From contig CAMZKW010000005.1 in assembly GCA_947311625.1 (NCBI GenBank), positions 1 through 43,843 on the forward strand: a stretch of DNA of 43,843 nucleotides, in the 5' to 3' direction. Below, piece by piece: positions 1 through 10,155 of the stretch; within the stretch, counting starts at the first letter, position 1; every line of letters starts with the position of its first letter. Made by a program: the position numbers and the translations under genes. The notes below the pieces were generated by a model, which made no database searches, had not been told where the DNA came from, and saw only the letters and a list, made by a program, of their open reading frames with translations. The DNA comes from Candidatus Campbelliibacteriota bacterium. Lineage in GTDB: Bacteria > Patescibacteriota > Minisyncoccia > Phycocordibacterales > GCA-2747955.

Positions 1-351
1 TCGTCTAGTTCAGAAAATCAAATTAAAATAGAAAATATAAATTCTGAAAATAACGAAGAAGATTTCAATGATAATTCTTCAACTGAAGAAGAATCTTTAA
101 CAGAAGATATTTTGTCTAGTTCAGAAAATCAAATTAAAACAGAAAATATAGATTCTGAAAATAACGAGGAAACTTCACCAACAGATAATCAAGAAAATAG
201 TCAAATAATAGCTGAGGGAGGTAATGAAAATCAGAATGAAAGTCAAGAAAACACTAAAACAGAAAACAATCAAGAAAGTGCTTCACAAGAAGGTAATTCA
301 GAAACAGAAAATACAGATTCTCAAAATACAGAAAATCAAACAAATTCTTAA
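1..351 (+). CDS. C-terminal part of a Ser/Glu/Asn-rich low-complexity protein (5' truncated by window)
   Basis: Open frame 1 from base 1 to TAA at 349-351; ~111-bp repeat (bases ~3-60 vs ~114-171). Confidence 0.6.
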   Translation, partial: SSSSENQIKIENINSENNEEDFNDNSSTEEESLTEDILSSSENQIKTENIDSENNEETSPTDNQENSQIIAEGGNENQNESQENTKTENNQESASQEGNSETENTDSQNTENQTNS

Positions 352-397
352 TAGTAATTTGTTTTTTATTTATTAAAGAATATGATAAAATTTAATT

Positions 398-556
398 ATG
401 AAAAAAATAATTAAAAGAAATATTTTAAATCTAAAGGATAAAAATAGCTATCCTTTTAATTGAATAAGGGTCGTAAAATGAGTAATTATTTTACTTTTTA
501 TTATATTTATTATTATGTTTATAAATGGTGCTGTAGTTGATAAAGAAATAAGATAA
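398..556 (+). CDS. Small single-TM hypothetical protein
   Basis: ATG to TAA with UGA=Trp: MKKIIKRNILNLKDKNSYPFNWIRVVKWVIILLFIIFIIMFINGAVVDKEIR. Confidence 0.5.
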
Positions 557-588
557 TTATTTCTTTTTTTATTTGTTATAATTAAAAA

Positions 589-1380
589 ATGAAAAATATT
601 AAAATTGATAAATCTATCTTAGGTGAAGCAAAAAAAGTTAATTCTCTTTATAGTTTGGTTGAGAAGGGTGATAAGATTTTGCTAGGTCTTTCTGGTGGTA
701 AAGATTCCATTATGATGGTTCATTTATTAAAGTATTATCAGGAAAAACTAAGAATAAATTTTGAATTTAAAGTTGTTACGGTTCATTATGGTAGTAAAGA
801 GGAAGACAAGCCACTACTTGATTTAAAAGAATATTTTAAAAATTATGGAATAGATATTGAAATTTACAAAACTAAACTTTTTGAATTGATTGAAGAAAAA
901 CAAAATAAAGGAAAATCTATTTGTTCTTTTGTAGCTAGAATGAGACGTGGCGCTTTGAATAAAAAGGCCTTGGATTGAGGTGCAAACAAATTATCCTTGG
1001 GTCATCATTTGGATGATTCCATAGAAACTTTATTTATGTCATTAATTTATGGTGGAAAAATAAGGGCAATGCCACCAAAATATAAATCCCAGAATGGTTT
1101 AGAGGTTATAAGGCCATTAATCTGAGTTAGGGAAAAAAATATTGTTAAAAATATTAAAAGAAATAATATTAAAACAATCGGAAATGAATTTTGCATAGGA
1201 TTAAAAGGTGAAAAAAAATCTCATGTTAGGGAAGAAGTTAAAAATTTATTAAAAGAATTGGAAAATAAAAACAAAGATATTTTTAATTCTTTTAAATCAG
1301 CTCTAGAAAATCCTGATTTAAATTCTCTCTTCATAAAGCCTAAAAAGAGTTTTTTGGATAAAATATATTTTTGAAGGTAA
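589..1380 (+). CDS. TtcA/TilS-like PP-loop tRNA-modifying ATPase
   Basis: SGGKDS PP-loop motif, GHHLDD motif; frame continuous through TGA as Trp (ALD[W][17 protein letters not shown][W]VREKNI). Confidence 0.85.
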
Positions 1381-1385
1381 AAGTT

Positions 1386-1418
1386 AAAATAGGGTGGCGC
1401 TTCGCGCCACCCTATTTT
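1386..1418. terminator. GC-rich bidirectional terminator hairpin
   Basis: AAAATAGGGTGGCGC-TTC-GCGCCACCCTATTTT perfect stem followed by T. Confidence 0.85.
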
Positions 1419-1433
1419 TCCACAAATAACCCA

Positions 1434-1460
1434 TTGACAAAAAAAAAAAACGATTATAAT
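1434..1460 (+). promoter_or_regulatory. Sigma70-type promoter TTGACA-(A-tract, 15 nt)-TATAAT
   Basis: ttgacaaaaaaaaaaaacgattataat; same module at 31331-31358. Confidence 0.7.
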
Positions 1461-1542
1461 TCATATAGGTAAAAAAGGTGGAGATGATCTCCTATGGAAA
1501 AAAGTTGAAAAGCTTTTTTAAAAATATAAAAAAGGATATAGT

Positions 1543-1899
1543 GTGAGTGATATATATAATAGTAGAATACCACAGGTTGGAGATGAAGTTATGGTGAGAG
1601 TAGAATCACATCACTATGGGACAATAATTTATTGGGCAGATAGGCACGGAGTGATAGAAGTAAAAGATAATATAGCGCTGATAAGTGATAGTCCAAAAGA
1701 AGATGATGAAAAGTATTTTTCATTAACAGATTTAATTATTGTTTCTAGAGAAGGAGTAAGCAGATGGAAGTGTAGTGAATGCAAAGAAAAATTTCTATTT
1801 TATGATTTTAAAAAAAGAGCTTGGCCATATGGTAGTTTCTCTGAAAAAAAATGCTGCCCTTTTTGTAAATCAGAATATTTTGAGAAGGTAGTATCATGA
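1543..1899 (+). CDS. Accessory zinc-ribbon protein (UGG-only, UGA stop, GTG start with AAAGGA upstream)
   Basis: Two CxxC pairs (CSEC, CPFC); three Trp all TGG; ATGA overlap with next ORF. If UGA is read as Trp it extends only WKIWF to TAA. Confidence 0.65.
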   Translation: MSDIYNSRIPQVGDEVMVRVESHHYGTIIYWADRHGVIEVKDNIALISDSPKEDDEKYFSLTDLIIVSREGVSRWKCSECKEKFLFYDFKKRAWPYGSFSEKKCCPFCKSEYFEKVVS

Positions 1900-2000
1900 A
1901 AAATATGATTTTAAATATCTAGTTATTTCTGGTTTCTGGCTGGGCTGGTAAAAAAACTAAAAAATGCACTAAAATATGGTCAGAAAAATACAGGAGATAG
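1896..2000 (+). pseudogene. Possible small accessory ORF interrupted by in-frame TAG at 1920-1922
   Basis: MKNMILNI[TAG]LFLVSGWAGKKTKKCTKIWSEKYRR; ATGA-coupled to preceding ORF. Confidence 0.35.
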
Positions 2001-2102
2001 GAGGTAAAGAGAAAGGGTTTTTTTTAAAAAAGGCTCTTTCTCAAAAAAATATTATAGGTACCTGTGGGTATTTTTTTAAAAATTTGATATAATTAATTCA
2101 AT

Positions 2103-3005
2103 ATGTTAACAAGAAGAGAATCAAGAGCAGTGACTCTACAAACACTTTTTATTTTAGATTTTAAAAAAAGTGATGATATTGATAAATTTTACGAATATAC
2201 ACTTTCAGATTTTTTTGATGCCAAAGAAGATGATGGCAAAGTAGTTGAAAGAATTAAAAAAGATGAGTATTCATTTAATTTACTAAATAGTGTTTTTGAA
2301 AAAAAAGATACTTTAGATGAAATTATAAAAAAGGCGGCTTCAGATTGACCATTGGAAAAAATATCATTGATTGATAAAAATATTTTAAGAATTGGTATTT
2401 ATGAATTACTTTTTAATAAGGAAAAAATTCCGGCACCCGTTGCCATCGATGAATCAATTTTATTATCAAAATCTTTTAACCCATCAGATAGTTCTCATAA
2501 ATTTATTTCAGGAGTTTTAGGTTCTGTATTGGAAGCTTCTGGAATAGAGGAGGATGAATCAAGAAAATGAGTTAAAAAAGAATACGAAGGTAAGTATGGT
2601 TTTTTACCTTATTTTAAAGATGGTAAAAAAATAAAAGTTGGTTTAGTTCTTAATATTTTTGAAAAATGAACCTTACCTAAGGGTAGTGCTAAGGGTGATT
2701 TTAAAAATGAAAATGAAGCTATTTTGGAAGTGGCAAAAAGAAAATTAAACATAATTGGAGAGGTTAAAGAAAAAATAGGAGGGCATACTTATTCCGCAGG
2801 TATTATTAATGATAAAAGAGTAATAAAAAATATACAATATTTTTTATTAGAGGTAAAAAATAAAAATGATGTAAAATTAAATCCAAAACTTCAAGGATTA
2901 AATAAGATTGAATTTTTTGATTTAGATAAAATAAAAAATATTGATACCTATGAAGATGTGCTGCCATTATTTGAAAAGGCGGGAAGAATTTTAGAAAAAA
3001 AATAA
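2103..3005 (+). CDS. nusB: NusB antitermination factor fused to Nudix-like domain
   Basis: N-term LTRRESRAVTLQTLF..SD[W]PLEKISLIDKNILRIGIYELL..PAPVAIDESILLSKSF; C-term [W]TLPKGSAKG..EAILEVAKRKLNIIGEVKEKIGGHTY; one frame with UGA=Trp. Confidence 0.85.
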
Positions 3006-3009
3006 TAAC

Positions 3010-3699
3010 ATGAAGGAAATAAAAGAATTTGAAAAAAAAATAGGATTAGAATTCAAGAATAAAGATTTAATAGACTTAGCTTTTACTCACAGGTCATATT
3101 TAAATGAAAATAGAGACAAAGTTAAGGAACATAATGAAAGAATTGAATTTCTAGGAGACGCTGTTTTAGAATTAGTAGTAACTGAAATGTTATATAATAA
3201 ATTTCCAGGAATGAAAGAGGGTGAAATGACAACAATACGTTCAGCTCTCGTTAATACTGACTCTCTTTCAAAACAGGCTTCAAAATTAGGAATGGAAGAT
3301 TATCTAAAAATGTCTAAAGGTGAAAAAGCTTCAGAAAAAGGTAGGTGACATATTTTAGCAAATACTTTTGAATCAGTCATAGGGGCTATTTATTTGGATT
3401 TTGGATATGAATCTTCTAAAAAATTTTTAGAAATAAATCTTTTTCCATATTTATCAGAAGTTTTAGAAAATAATTTGCATAGAGACCCAAAATCATATTT
3501 TCAAGAGAAAGCTCAGGAAAAGAATGGTGTAACTCCAGAGTATAAAACGGTGGAAGAAGTTGGTCCAGAACATGACAAAGAGTATATCGCAGCAGCATAC
3601 ATAGGAAAAGAATTTGTTGCTAAAGGGAAAGGTAGTTCTAAAAAAAATGCAGAAATAGATGCAGCAGCCAATGCTTTAAAAATTAAAAACTGAAATTAA
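3010..3699 (+). CDS. rnc: Ribonuclease III
   Basis: HNERIEFLGDAVLELVV; KGR[W]HILANTFESVIGAIYLD; C-terminal dsRBD; ends KIKN[W]N-TAA. Confidence 0.93.
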
Positions 3700-3712
3700 T
3701 TTCAGTTTTTTG
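3685..3712 (+). terminator. Intrinsic terminator after rnc
   Basis: AAAAACTGAAAT-TA-ATTTCAGTTTTT. Confidence 0.8.
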
Positions 3713-3725
3713 TTACAATATATTT

Positions 3726-4127
3726 ATGAAAAATTTAGAAGAAAAAATTTATTCTTTAATGCGAAAAAGTAAAAATATGAGAGAGGTCTATAGAAAAAAT
3801 CCAAATTTAGATAATGAAAATTTATTAAAGGAATTGGAAGCACAGTCTGATATAGAAGATAGGATAGAAAAAGAACCTATTTTAAAAGAATCTTTGGAAG
3901 GTTTTTCAATTATATTTGGATTAAAACCTAGTGATATATTAGAATTAATAGAATTTAAATCAAATACAGATATAAGGATGGAGTTTGAAAAAATGAAAAT
4001 AGATGGTGGTGTTAATAGTGGTAAAAAAGAATTCGGAGCCGACAAGGGTGGATATTTTAAAAGTGGTATTTCTGGAAATGATAAAGGTGGTGATTTTTCT
4101 GTAAATTCTAATGATTTAAGTTTTTAG
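3726..4127 (+). CDS. Hypothetical protein
   Basis: 133-aa ORF with adjacent promoter-like gttacaatatatttATG. Confidence 0.6.
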   Translation: MKNLEEKIYSLMRKSKNMREVYRKNPNLDNENLLKELEAQSDIEDRIEKEPILKESLEGFSIIFGLKPSDILELIEFKSNTDIRMEFEKMKIDGGVNSGKKEFGADKGGYFKSGISGNDKGGDFSVNSNDLSF

Positions 4128-4229
4128 GTTTGTAAAGTATATAAGTGGTACTAAAATATAAATAATTAAATATTTTACAAACTTGGGTGTTTATTGAATA
4201 CTAGATTTTTTTTTAATTTTATGATATAA

Positions 4230-4242
4230 TTAAGTAACTTAA
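4230..4242. promoter_or_regulatory. Palindromic operator TTAAGTAACTTAA (putative MarR box) between -10 and ATG
   Basis: Perfect 13-bp palindrome; identical copy at 8244-8256. Confidence 0.75.
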
Positions 4243-4247
4243 GTATT

Positions 4248-4700
4248 ATGAAAAATAGAGAAATAATTGAAAAACTTTTGGAAGTTAAAAATATTTTGAA
4301 TGAAGCAGGAAGGAAGGAAATATTTTTTGAGTTTGGTTTAACGGTGGCGAATTATGAAATTTTAAAAATAATTGAAAAGGGAGAAGTAAAAACAATTACA
4401 GATTTAAAAAATATTTTTTCTGAAAGTTTAGCTTCCTTAACTCAAAAAACTCAAAAATTAGAAGAATTGAAATATTTAAAAAAAGAGAAGGATGAAAATG
4501 ATCCTAGAAAAAATATTTTAATAATTACAAAAAAAGGAATTGATTCTTTAAGAAGAGTTGAAAAAAAAATTGATTTAGTTTCTTCTTTTATTTTAAAAAA
4601 ATTTTCCCAAAAAGAAAAAGAAAATTTTTATGAAATTTTAGATTTTTTATCAATTAAATTAAAAAATAGAATAAATAAAAAAATAGTATGAAAAAATTAA
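4248..4700 (+). CDS. MarR-family transcriptional regulator
   Basis: wHTH: VANYEILKIIEKGEVKTITDLKNIFSESLASLTQKTQKLEELKYLKKEKDENDPRKNILIITKKG; reads through TGA 4689 to TAA 4698. Confidence 0.8.
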
Positions 4701-6247
4701 AAAAAAATAAAAAGATAATTTTGGGTTTTTTGCTGTTAATTATATTTTTAGTAGGTAAAAATATCTATCAAAAATATCAAGAAGCAAATCCTAATTGAAA
4801 ATATAAAAAAATTCAAATTGAAAATAAAGAATTGAAAAAAACTATTTCTGTAGATGGTGAAGTGGTAGCTGATTATGAATTAAATTTAGCATCTGAAATA
4901 CCTGGTATTATATCTAAAGTTTATATTAAAGAAGGTGATTATGTAAAAAAAGGTCAGTTATTGATAAAATTAAAAGATAGCGATTATAGAAATCAAGTTA
5001 GTTCTGCCTATGTAAATCAAAAAATAAATGAAGTTGCTTATGAGAAAACAAAAAAACCAAATCAAAATTTAGATTTAGATATTAAGTCTATTGATGATGG
5101 TAAAAAAACAATTTTAGAAAATATTCAAAAAGTAAGTTCAGATATTAAAAGTCAAATAAATTTACTAGAAACAGATTTATCTCAATGATTAAGATTGGAA
5201 ATAGATGATTATTTTGATCATACTGAATTTGATGATGGTATATATAATCCAACTTTTACCTATAGAATAAAGTCACAAATAGAGATATCTCGTTTAGAAG
5301 AAGAAAGAAAAGAATTAAGTAGTAAATATGAAAATTATAAAAAATCTAATAAAAATATAGATGATACTCTAGATGTTTTGAGAGATTTTGAAAAAATGTT
5401 TTCAGATTTATATTCTAATTCACAGGATTTTCTTGGTTTTAATGAAAAAGAATTAGAACAAAAAGAAAAGCATTTATCAGTTTTAAGAAATATAGTTATT
5501 CAAAAGAGAAATAATTTAATATCTCTAAAAACTACATTATCTAATTTAAAAAATAATTTAGATAATAATAAAACTTCTAAAGAAAAAATTAAAAATATTG
5601 TAAACCCCATTGACTTAAAGTTGGCCAACGAGAGAATAAGGGCTGCAAGAGTTCAGACACATTCAGCATATACTCAATTACAAAAGACTTATATTAGGGC
5701 AACAAAGTCAGGAGTTGTAGCAAATATTTATAAAAAAGAAGGTGAATATGCGGGACCATCACAAGCATTAATAAAAATTTATTCAAAAAATAAATATTTT
5801 ACAGCAGATATTCCAGAAGTTGATTTAGGGAAAATAAAAAAAGAAATGGATGTAAATATTAAATTAGATGCTTTTAAGAATAAAATTTTAAAAGGAAAAA
5901 TAGATTTTATTTATCCAGAAAAAAAAGAAGTTTTCGGCATAAATTATTATGAGGCAAAAATTATTTTTGATAAAAGAGTTTTAAAAGAAAATAATATATT
6001 TACTGGTATGTCGGGAGAAGTAATTATTCCCTATGAAATTAAAAAAGTAGAGTTTTCTTTGAATCGTGATATTGTAAAAAAAGATAGTGATAAGTATTTT
6101 GTTTGAATTTTAAATCCAGAAAAAAAAGGAAGTTTTGATGATAAATTTATAAAGAAATATTTTGAAGTCGGATTTATTGGAGATAATTTTATAGAGATAA
6201 AAGATGATTTAAATAAGTTTGATATATTAAATATTTCAAAAAAATAA
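4688..6247 (+). CDS. HlyD/MFP-type periplasmic adaptor (efflux)
   Basis: N-term TM; biotinyl-lipoyl-like VDGEVVADYELNLASEIPGIISKVYIKEGDYVKKGQLLIKL; rejoined across TGA codons. Confidence 0.85.
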
Positions 6248-6251
6248 TAAA

Positions 6252-7571
6252 ATGAAGAAAAAAAATAGAAAAAAGAATAAGTTAAAAATAAGTAGCAAGG
6301 TAGAAAGTTTGAGAAGTGAAATTTCTACTTCTAAAAAAACAAAAAACAAGAAAAATTTTTTTGTAGATTTTAAACTAGCTTTTTTCTTAACTTGAAAATC
6401 AATCCAGAGAGGGAATAAATCATCTCTTATTTTAGTAATAGGTATAATGATGGTTGTATTTTTAAACTTACTTTTTACAGATGCTATTTTTGCTGGTATC
6501 ACAAAGGGTATGAATGATAATAAAATAAATTATCAATATGGAGAAATTATAATTGAGCCTGGAGCTGGAGAAAATTTTATTAAAAATACAAGAGAAATAA
6601 TAAATAATTATAAAGATGAAAGTGGGGTGGAAAATATAGATTATTCTTTAAAAACAGGGGTTAATTTTATAAACAGAAAAAATAAAGATGGAAGAGACTC
6701 TAAAAAAATACCTGGAATTTTAATGGCTTGGAATAAAAATGATAAGTCAGTTTTTGATTTTAAATCAAATTTAGTTGCAGGGAGATTTTTAAAAGATGAT
6801 GATTTTGGAAAGATTGTTTTAGGTTCAAATTTATCTGGTGGATTTGGGGAGTCGGTTTTTCCAGATGATTTAGAAATAAAATTAGGTGAAAAAGTTTTAG
6901 TTAATTTTGGGGGAAAAAATGAAAGAGAATTTCAAATAGTTGGAGTCTATAAAACAAAAAACTTTGATATCGATAGAAGGGCTATTATTTTACATAAAGA
7001 TTTAAAAAGAGTTTTAGGTGTTAATTCTGAAGCTAGTGAAATTATTTTTCGTTTAGATAAAAGAGGTGATTCAAAAAAAATTTTAAAAAGTTTAAAAGTT
7101 AAATACCCTAAATTAAAAATTTATGATTGAGAGGAAAAAATTTCATTTGGCGCATCCATTGGAAAATCTTTTGAAGCCATCGGAATGATTTTAAAGGTAA
7201 TAGGTTCTTTGGTGGCTGGTTTAGTTATATTTATAATAATCTTTGTTAACGTTGTTAACAATAGAAGACAAGTTGGGGTCTTAAGAGCTATGGGTATTAA
7301 ACAGAAAGTATTAGTTGCCTCCTATGTATTTCTCGGGGTATTTTATATATTAATGGGTATAATTTTTGGTTATTTTTTGATGGAGTATGTAATCATAGAA
7401 ATGTTTAAAGTACATCCTATAAAAATGCCAATGGCTGATGTTGCACCATTTTTATCTCAAAGATCATTTATTTCAGCTATATTTCTATTTTCTATTTTTG
7501 CATTAATTGGTTCTATTGTTCCAGCTTATAATCAAATAAAAAAGAAAATTTTAGATTTGCTTTATCGATAA
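6252..7571 (+). CDS. MacB/FtsX-type ABC transporter permease
   Basis: N-term TM, large extracytoplasmic domain, C-term NNRRQVGVLRAMGIKQKVLVASYVFLGV; rejoined across TGA. Confidence 0.85.
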
Positions 7572-7600
7572 CATTTTTAAAAAAATGTTATAATATTTTT

Positions 7601-8179
7601 ATGATTAATAAAGAAAAAGCATTTACTCTTATAGAATTATTAGTAGTAATAGCAATAATAGGTATTCTTGCTGGAATATTATTTGTATCAATAAATCCCT
7701 CAGATCAAGTTAATAAAGCTAAATCAGCAAAGGTTGTAAGGGATATGAAGGCTATAAAGGATGCTGTTGCTTTTTATGTTTTAGATACAGGTGAATTTCC
7801 ACCAGTCTGTCGTTTGAACTGTACTAAAGATACAGATCCTCTTCTAACTAATGTGAATGGTAATAGTGGATGATCTGGTCCATATATCCAAGATGGTATT
7901 TGGAATAGAAAACACCCGTGAGGTGGACATATGGGTTTATTTTTATATGATTCAAATAATAATGGTAAAACTGAGGTTTGATTAATTTTGGATGATGATG
8001 CTCCAGGAACAGATGCTAATGATAATTCAGGCCTAGTACCTATAAAATACCTTAAGATGATTGATAAAAGTATTGATGATAATAATTTAAACTCAGGGTC
8101 TTTCTTTCTAGGAAATTCAGCACCATTTGCTTCAGGCGAAGGAGCCTGAAGAGTTTATAGAATTGGTGAACAAAATTAA
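7601..8179 (+). CDS. Type IV pilin-like protein / pseudopilin
   Basis: KAFTLIELLVVIAIIGILAGILFVSINP prepilin signature; rejoined across TGA to TAA 8177. Confidence 0.9.
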
Positions 8180-8243
8180 AAATAATGTAATTTTGTAAAT
8201 AAAATCTATAATGTTTTTTAGATATTTTATTATTATGTTATAA

Positions 8244-8256
8244 TTAAGTAACTTAA
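8244..8256. promoter_or_regulatory. Palindromic operator TTAAGTAACTTAA (putative MarR box)
   Basis: Same palindrome and same 5-nt distance to ATG as at 4230-4242. Confidence 0.75.
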
Positions 8257-8261
8257 TTATT

Positions 8262-8960
8262 ATGAAAAAAGAAAGTGAAAAAATAGAATATATTTTAGAG
8301 GTTGAAAATTTACATAAAACTTACAATCCAGACTCTATCAGTCCAGTTCTTGCACTAAAAGGTATTAATATAAAATTTGAAAAAGGTGAGTTTGTGGCAT
8401 TGATGGGTAGGTCAGGCTCTGGTAAATCTACTTTTTTACACCAAGTTGCTTTGTTGGATACACCCACAAAAGGAAATATTATTTTTGATGGAAAAAATAT
8501 ATCAGACCTTGATGATGAAGAAAAAAATAAATTTCGTTTAGACTCCATTGGTTATATTTTTCAAGATTATGCTCTTTTACCAGAATTAAATCTTTTTGAA
8601 AATATATCTTTACCTATGATGGCTAAAGGTGTTGAAGAAGAGGAATATAAAAAAGATGTTTTAGATGTGATTAAAAAAGTTGGATTAGAGGGGTTAGAAA
8701 ATAATTTACCCAGTGAATTATCCGGTGGACAGCAACAAAGGGTTTCCATCGCACGTGCCATTGTAAACAAACCAAAAATACTTTTTGCTGATGAGCCAAC
8801 GGCAAATCTAGATTCTGAATCTTCTAAATCTGTTTTGGACACAATGCGTTCTTTAGTTAAAGATTATGGTCAAACTGTTATTATGGTGACTCATGAACAA
8901 GAGGATGATGATATTGTTGATAGGACAATTTGATTAAAGGATGGAGTAATTGAAAATTAA
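8262..8960 (+). CDS. ABC transporter ATP-binding protein (LolD/MacB type)
   Basis: Walker A GRSGSGKST, signature LSGGQQQR, Walker B ILFADEPT; ends RTI[W]LKDGVIEN. Confidence 0.95.
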
Positions 8961-8999
8961 AAAAAAATAAGTATTAAGTATTTAGTTTTTTTAAAAAAA

Positions 9000-9452
9000 C
9001 TATTTTTTAACATTATTATCTATATAAACTTTATGATATTTTTGAAAATTATGTTCTGTTTTTTTTTTAATTTGATAAAAATATAAAGTCGAACCTAAAA
9101 TTATTGAAATTAAAAGAGAAGATAAAATTATTTTGTAATTTTCATATTTAAAACCATTTTTAGTTTTTTTAAAAGTTCAAAGGGAAATAAATATGAAAAT
9201 AATAAAAGTAATTCCTCAAATTAAAAATAAATTATTCAAAATCAATGATGATTGAACTTTGATTTCATGCATTTTTCCAAATTTGTCAGTGATGTCTTTT
9301 AAAAAATAATTAAATGCAAGAGTGGAGAAAATTGTTGTTAATATAAAACTTAATCAAAGAGAAAAATTTTCTATTAAATAAAGCCATTTTGATTCTTGTT
9401 TTATTTCTCCTTTTTCTATTTTTTCTATTATATTTTTATTGAAATTATTCAT
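9000..9452 (-). CDS. Two-TM membrane protein, possible anti-sigma factor
   Basis: ATG overlaps the sigma stop by 8 nt; MNNFNKNIIEKIEKGEIKQESKWLYLIENFSL[W]LSF...; several UGA=Trp. Confidence 0.65.
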
Positions 9453-10035
9453 AATTTTTTTTATTTAAATTTATATATTCTTCTTTTAATTTTTTTTTCG
9501 CTCTGGAAATTAAAGTTCCCACAGACGAAATTGGAATTTTTAATATCTCTGAAATTTCTTCATAAGATTTTTCTTCTTCAAATCTTAAAATAAAAATTTC
9601 TTTATATTTTAGCGGAAGTTTGAAAAATAATTTTTTTAACAGCTCTTGATTTTCAATTTTTTCCATCTCATCTTTAATTTCATTTTTTCAGAATTTTGAT
9701 TCTACAAAAAATAAATTATCTTCAACTGATATATCATTTTCTCGTTTTTTATTTTTTCTTCAATAGTCTATCATTTTATTATGAGTAATTTGGTAAATTC
9801 AAGAAGAAAACTTTTGTCCTTTTTTGAAATAATAATATTTTTGATATATGGTGATAAAAACATCTTGTAAAATATCTTCTCTTTCATCTTTTGAAAAATT
9901 AGAAATTTTTCTTAAAAAATCATCAAGACGTTTTTTATATCTATTTATTATTATTTCTAAAAAATAATAATCTTCTTTAATTTTTAAAAAAACTTTTTCG
10001 TCACTTATTTTTTTTGTTGTATTTTTTAATAACAT
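9445..10035 (-). CDS. ECF-type RNA polymerase sigma factor
   Basis: Region 2 DEREDILQDVFITIYQKYYYFKKGQKFSS[W]IYQITHNKMIDY[W]RK; region 4 LPLKYKEIFILRFEEEKSYEEISEILKIPISSVGTLISRAKKKL. Confidence 0.92.
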
Positions 10036-10048
10036 ATATATATAATTA

Positions 10049-10076
10049 TATACGAAAAATATTAAATTTTATTTCA
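10049..10076 (-). promoter_or_regulatory. ECF-type promoter TGAAAT-N16-CGTATA driving the sigma gene
   Basis: Reverse complement: TGAAAT (10076-10071), 16-nt spacer, CGTATA (10054-10049). Confidence 0.75.
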
Positions 10077-10086
10077 TTCTATAAAA

Positions 10087-10114
10087 TGAAATAAATTATT
10101 TTTATATTCGTATA
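10087..10114 (+). promoter_or_regulatory. ECF-type promoter TGAAAT-N16-CGTATA driving the DUF2202 gene
   Basis: TGAAAT 10087-10092, 16-nt spacer, CGTATA 10109-10114; mirror of the opposite-strand copy. Confidence 0.75.
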
Positions 10115-10155
10115 TTAAGATGAAGGGGAATTATTAAAAATAAAAATATAAAAAT

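Noticed and set aside
1415-1430. 'ttttccacaaa' upstream of the cassette promoters as DnaA boxes/origin
   Set aside because: Single imperfect matches in AT-rich DNA, with no cluster of boxes; noted only as shared flank sequence.
2009-2042. GAGAAAG..CTTTCTC hairpin as a plus-strand terminator
   Set aside because: It is followed by an A-run rather than a T-run; direction and function are unclear.
4685-4700. ATGA overlap marR/hlyD as evidence for UGA stops in native genes
   Set aside because: In code 4 marR reads W-K-N then TAA at 4698-4700, so the overlap is compatible with UGA=Trp. It also shows that ATGA alone does not prove standard-code origin.
9396-9593. Provided antisense ORFs (e.g. 9396+, 10207-, 11359-, 11408+, 11949-, 12414-, 21110-, 23607-, 35277-, 41685-) as genes
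   Set aside because: They lie opposite or out of frame with well-supported coding sequences, have low-complexity composition and no recognisable domains.
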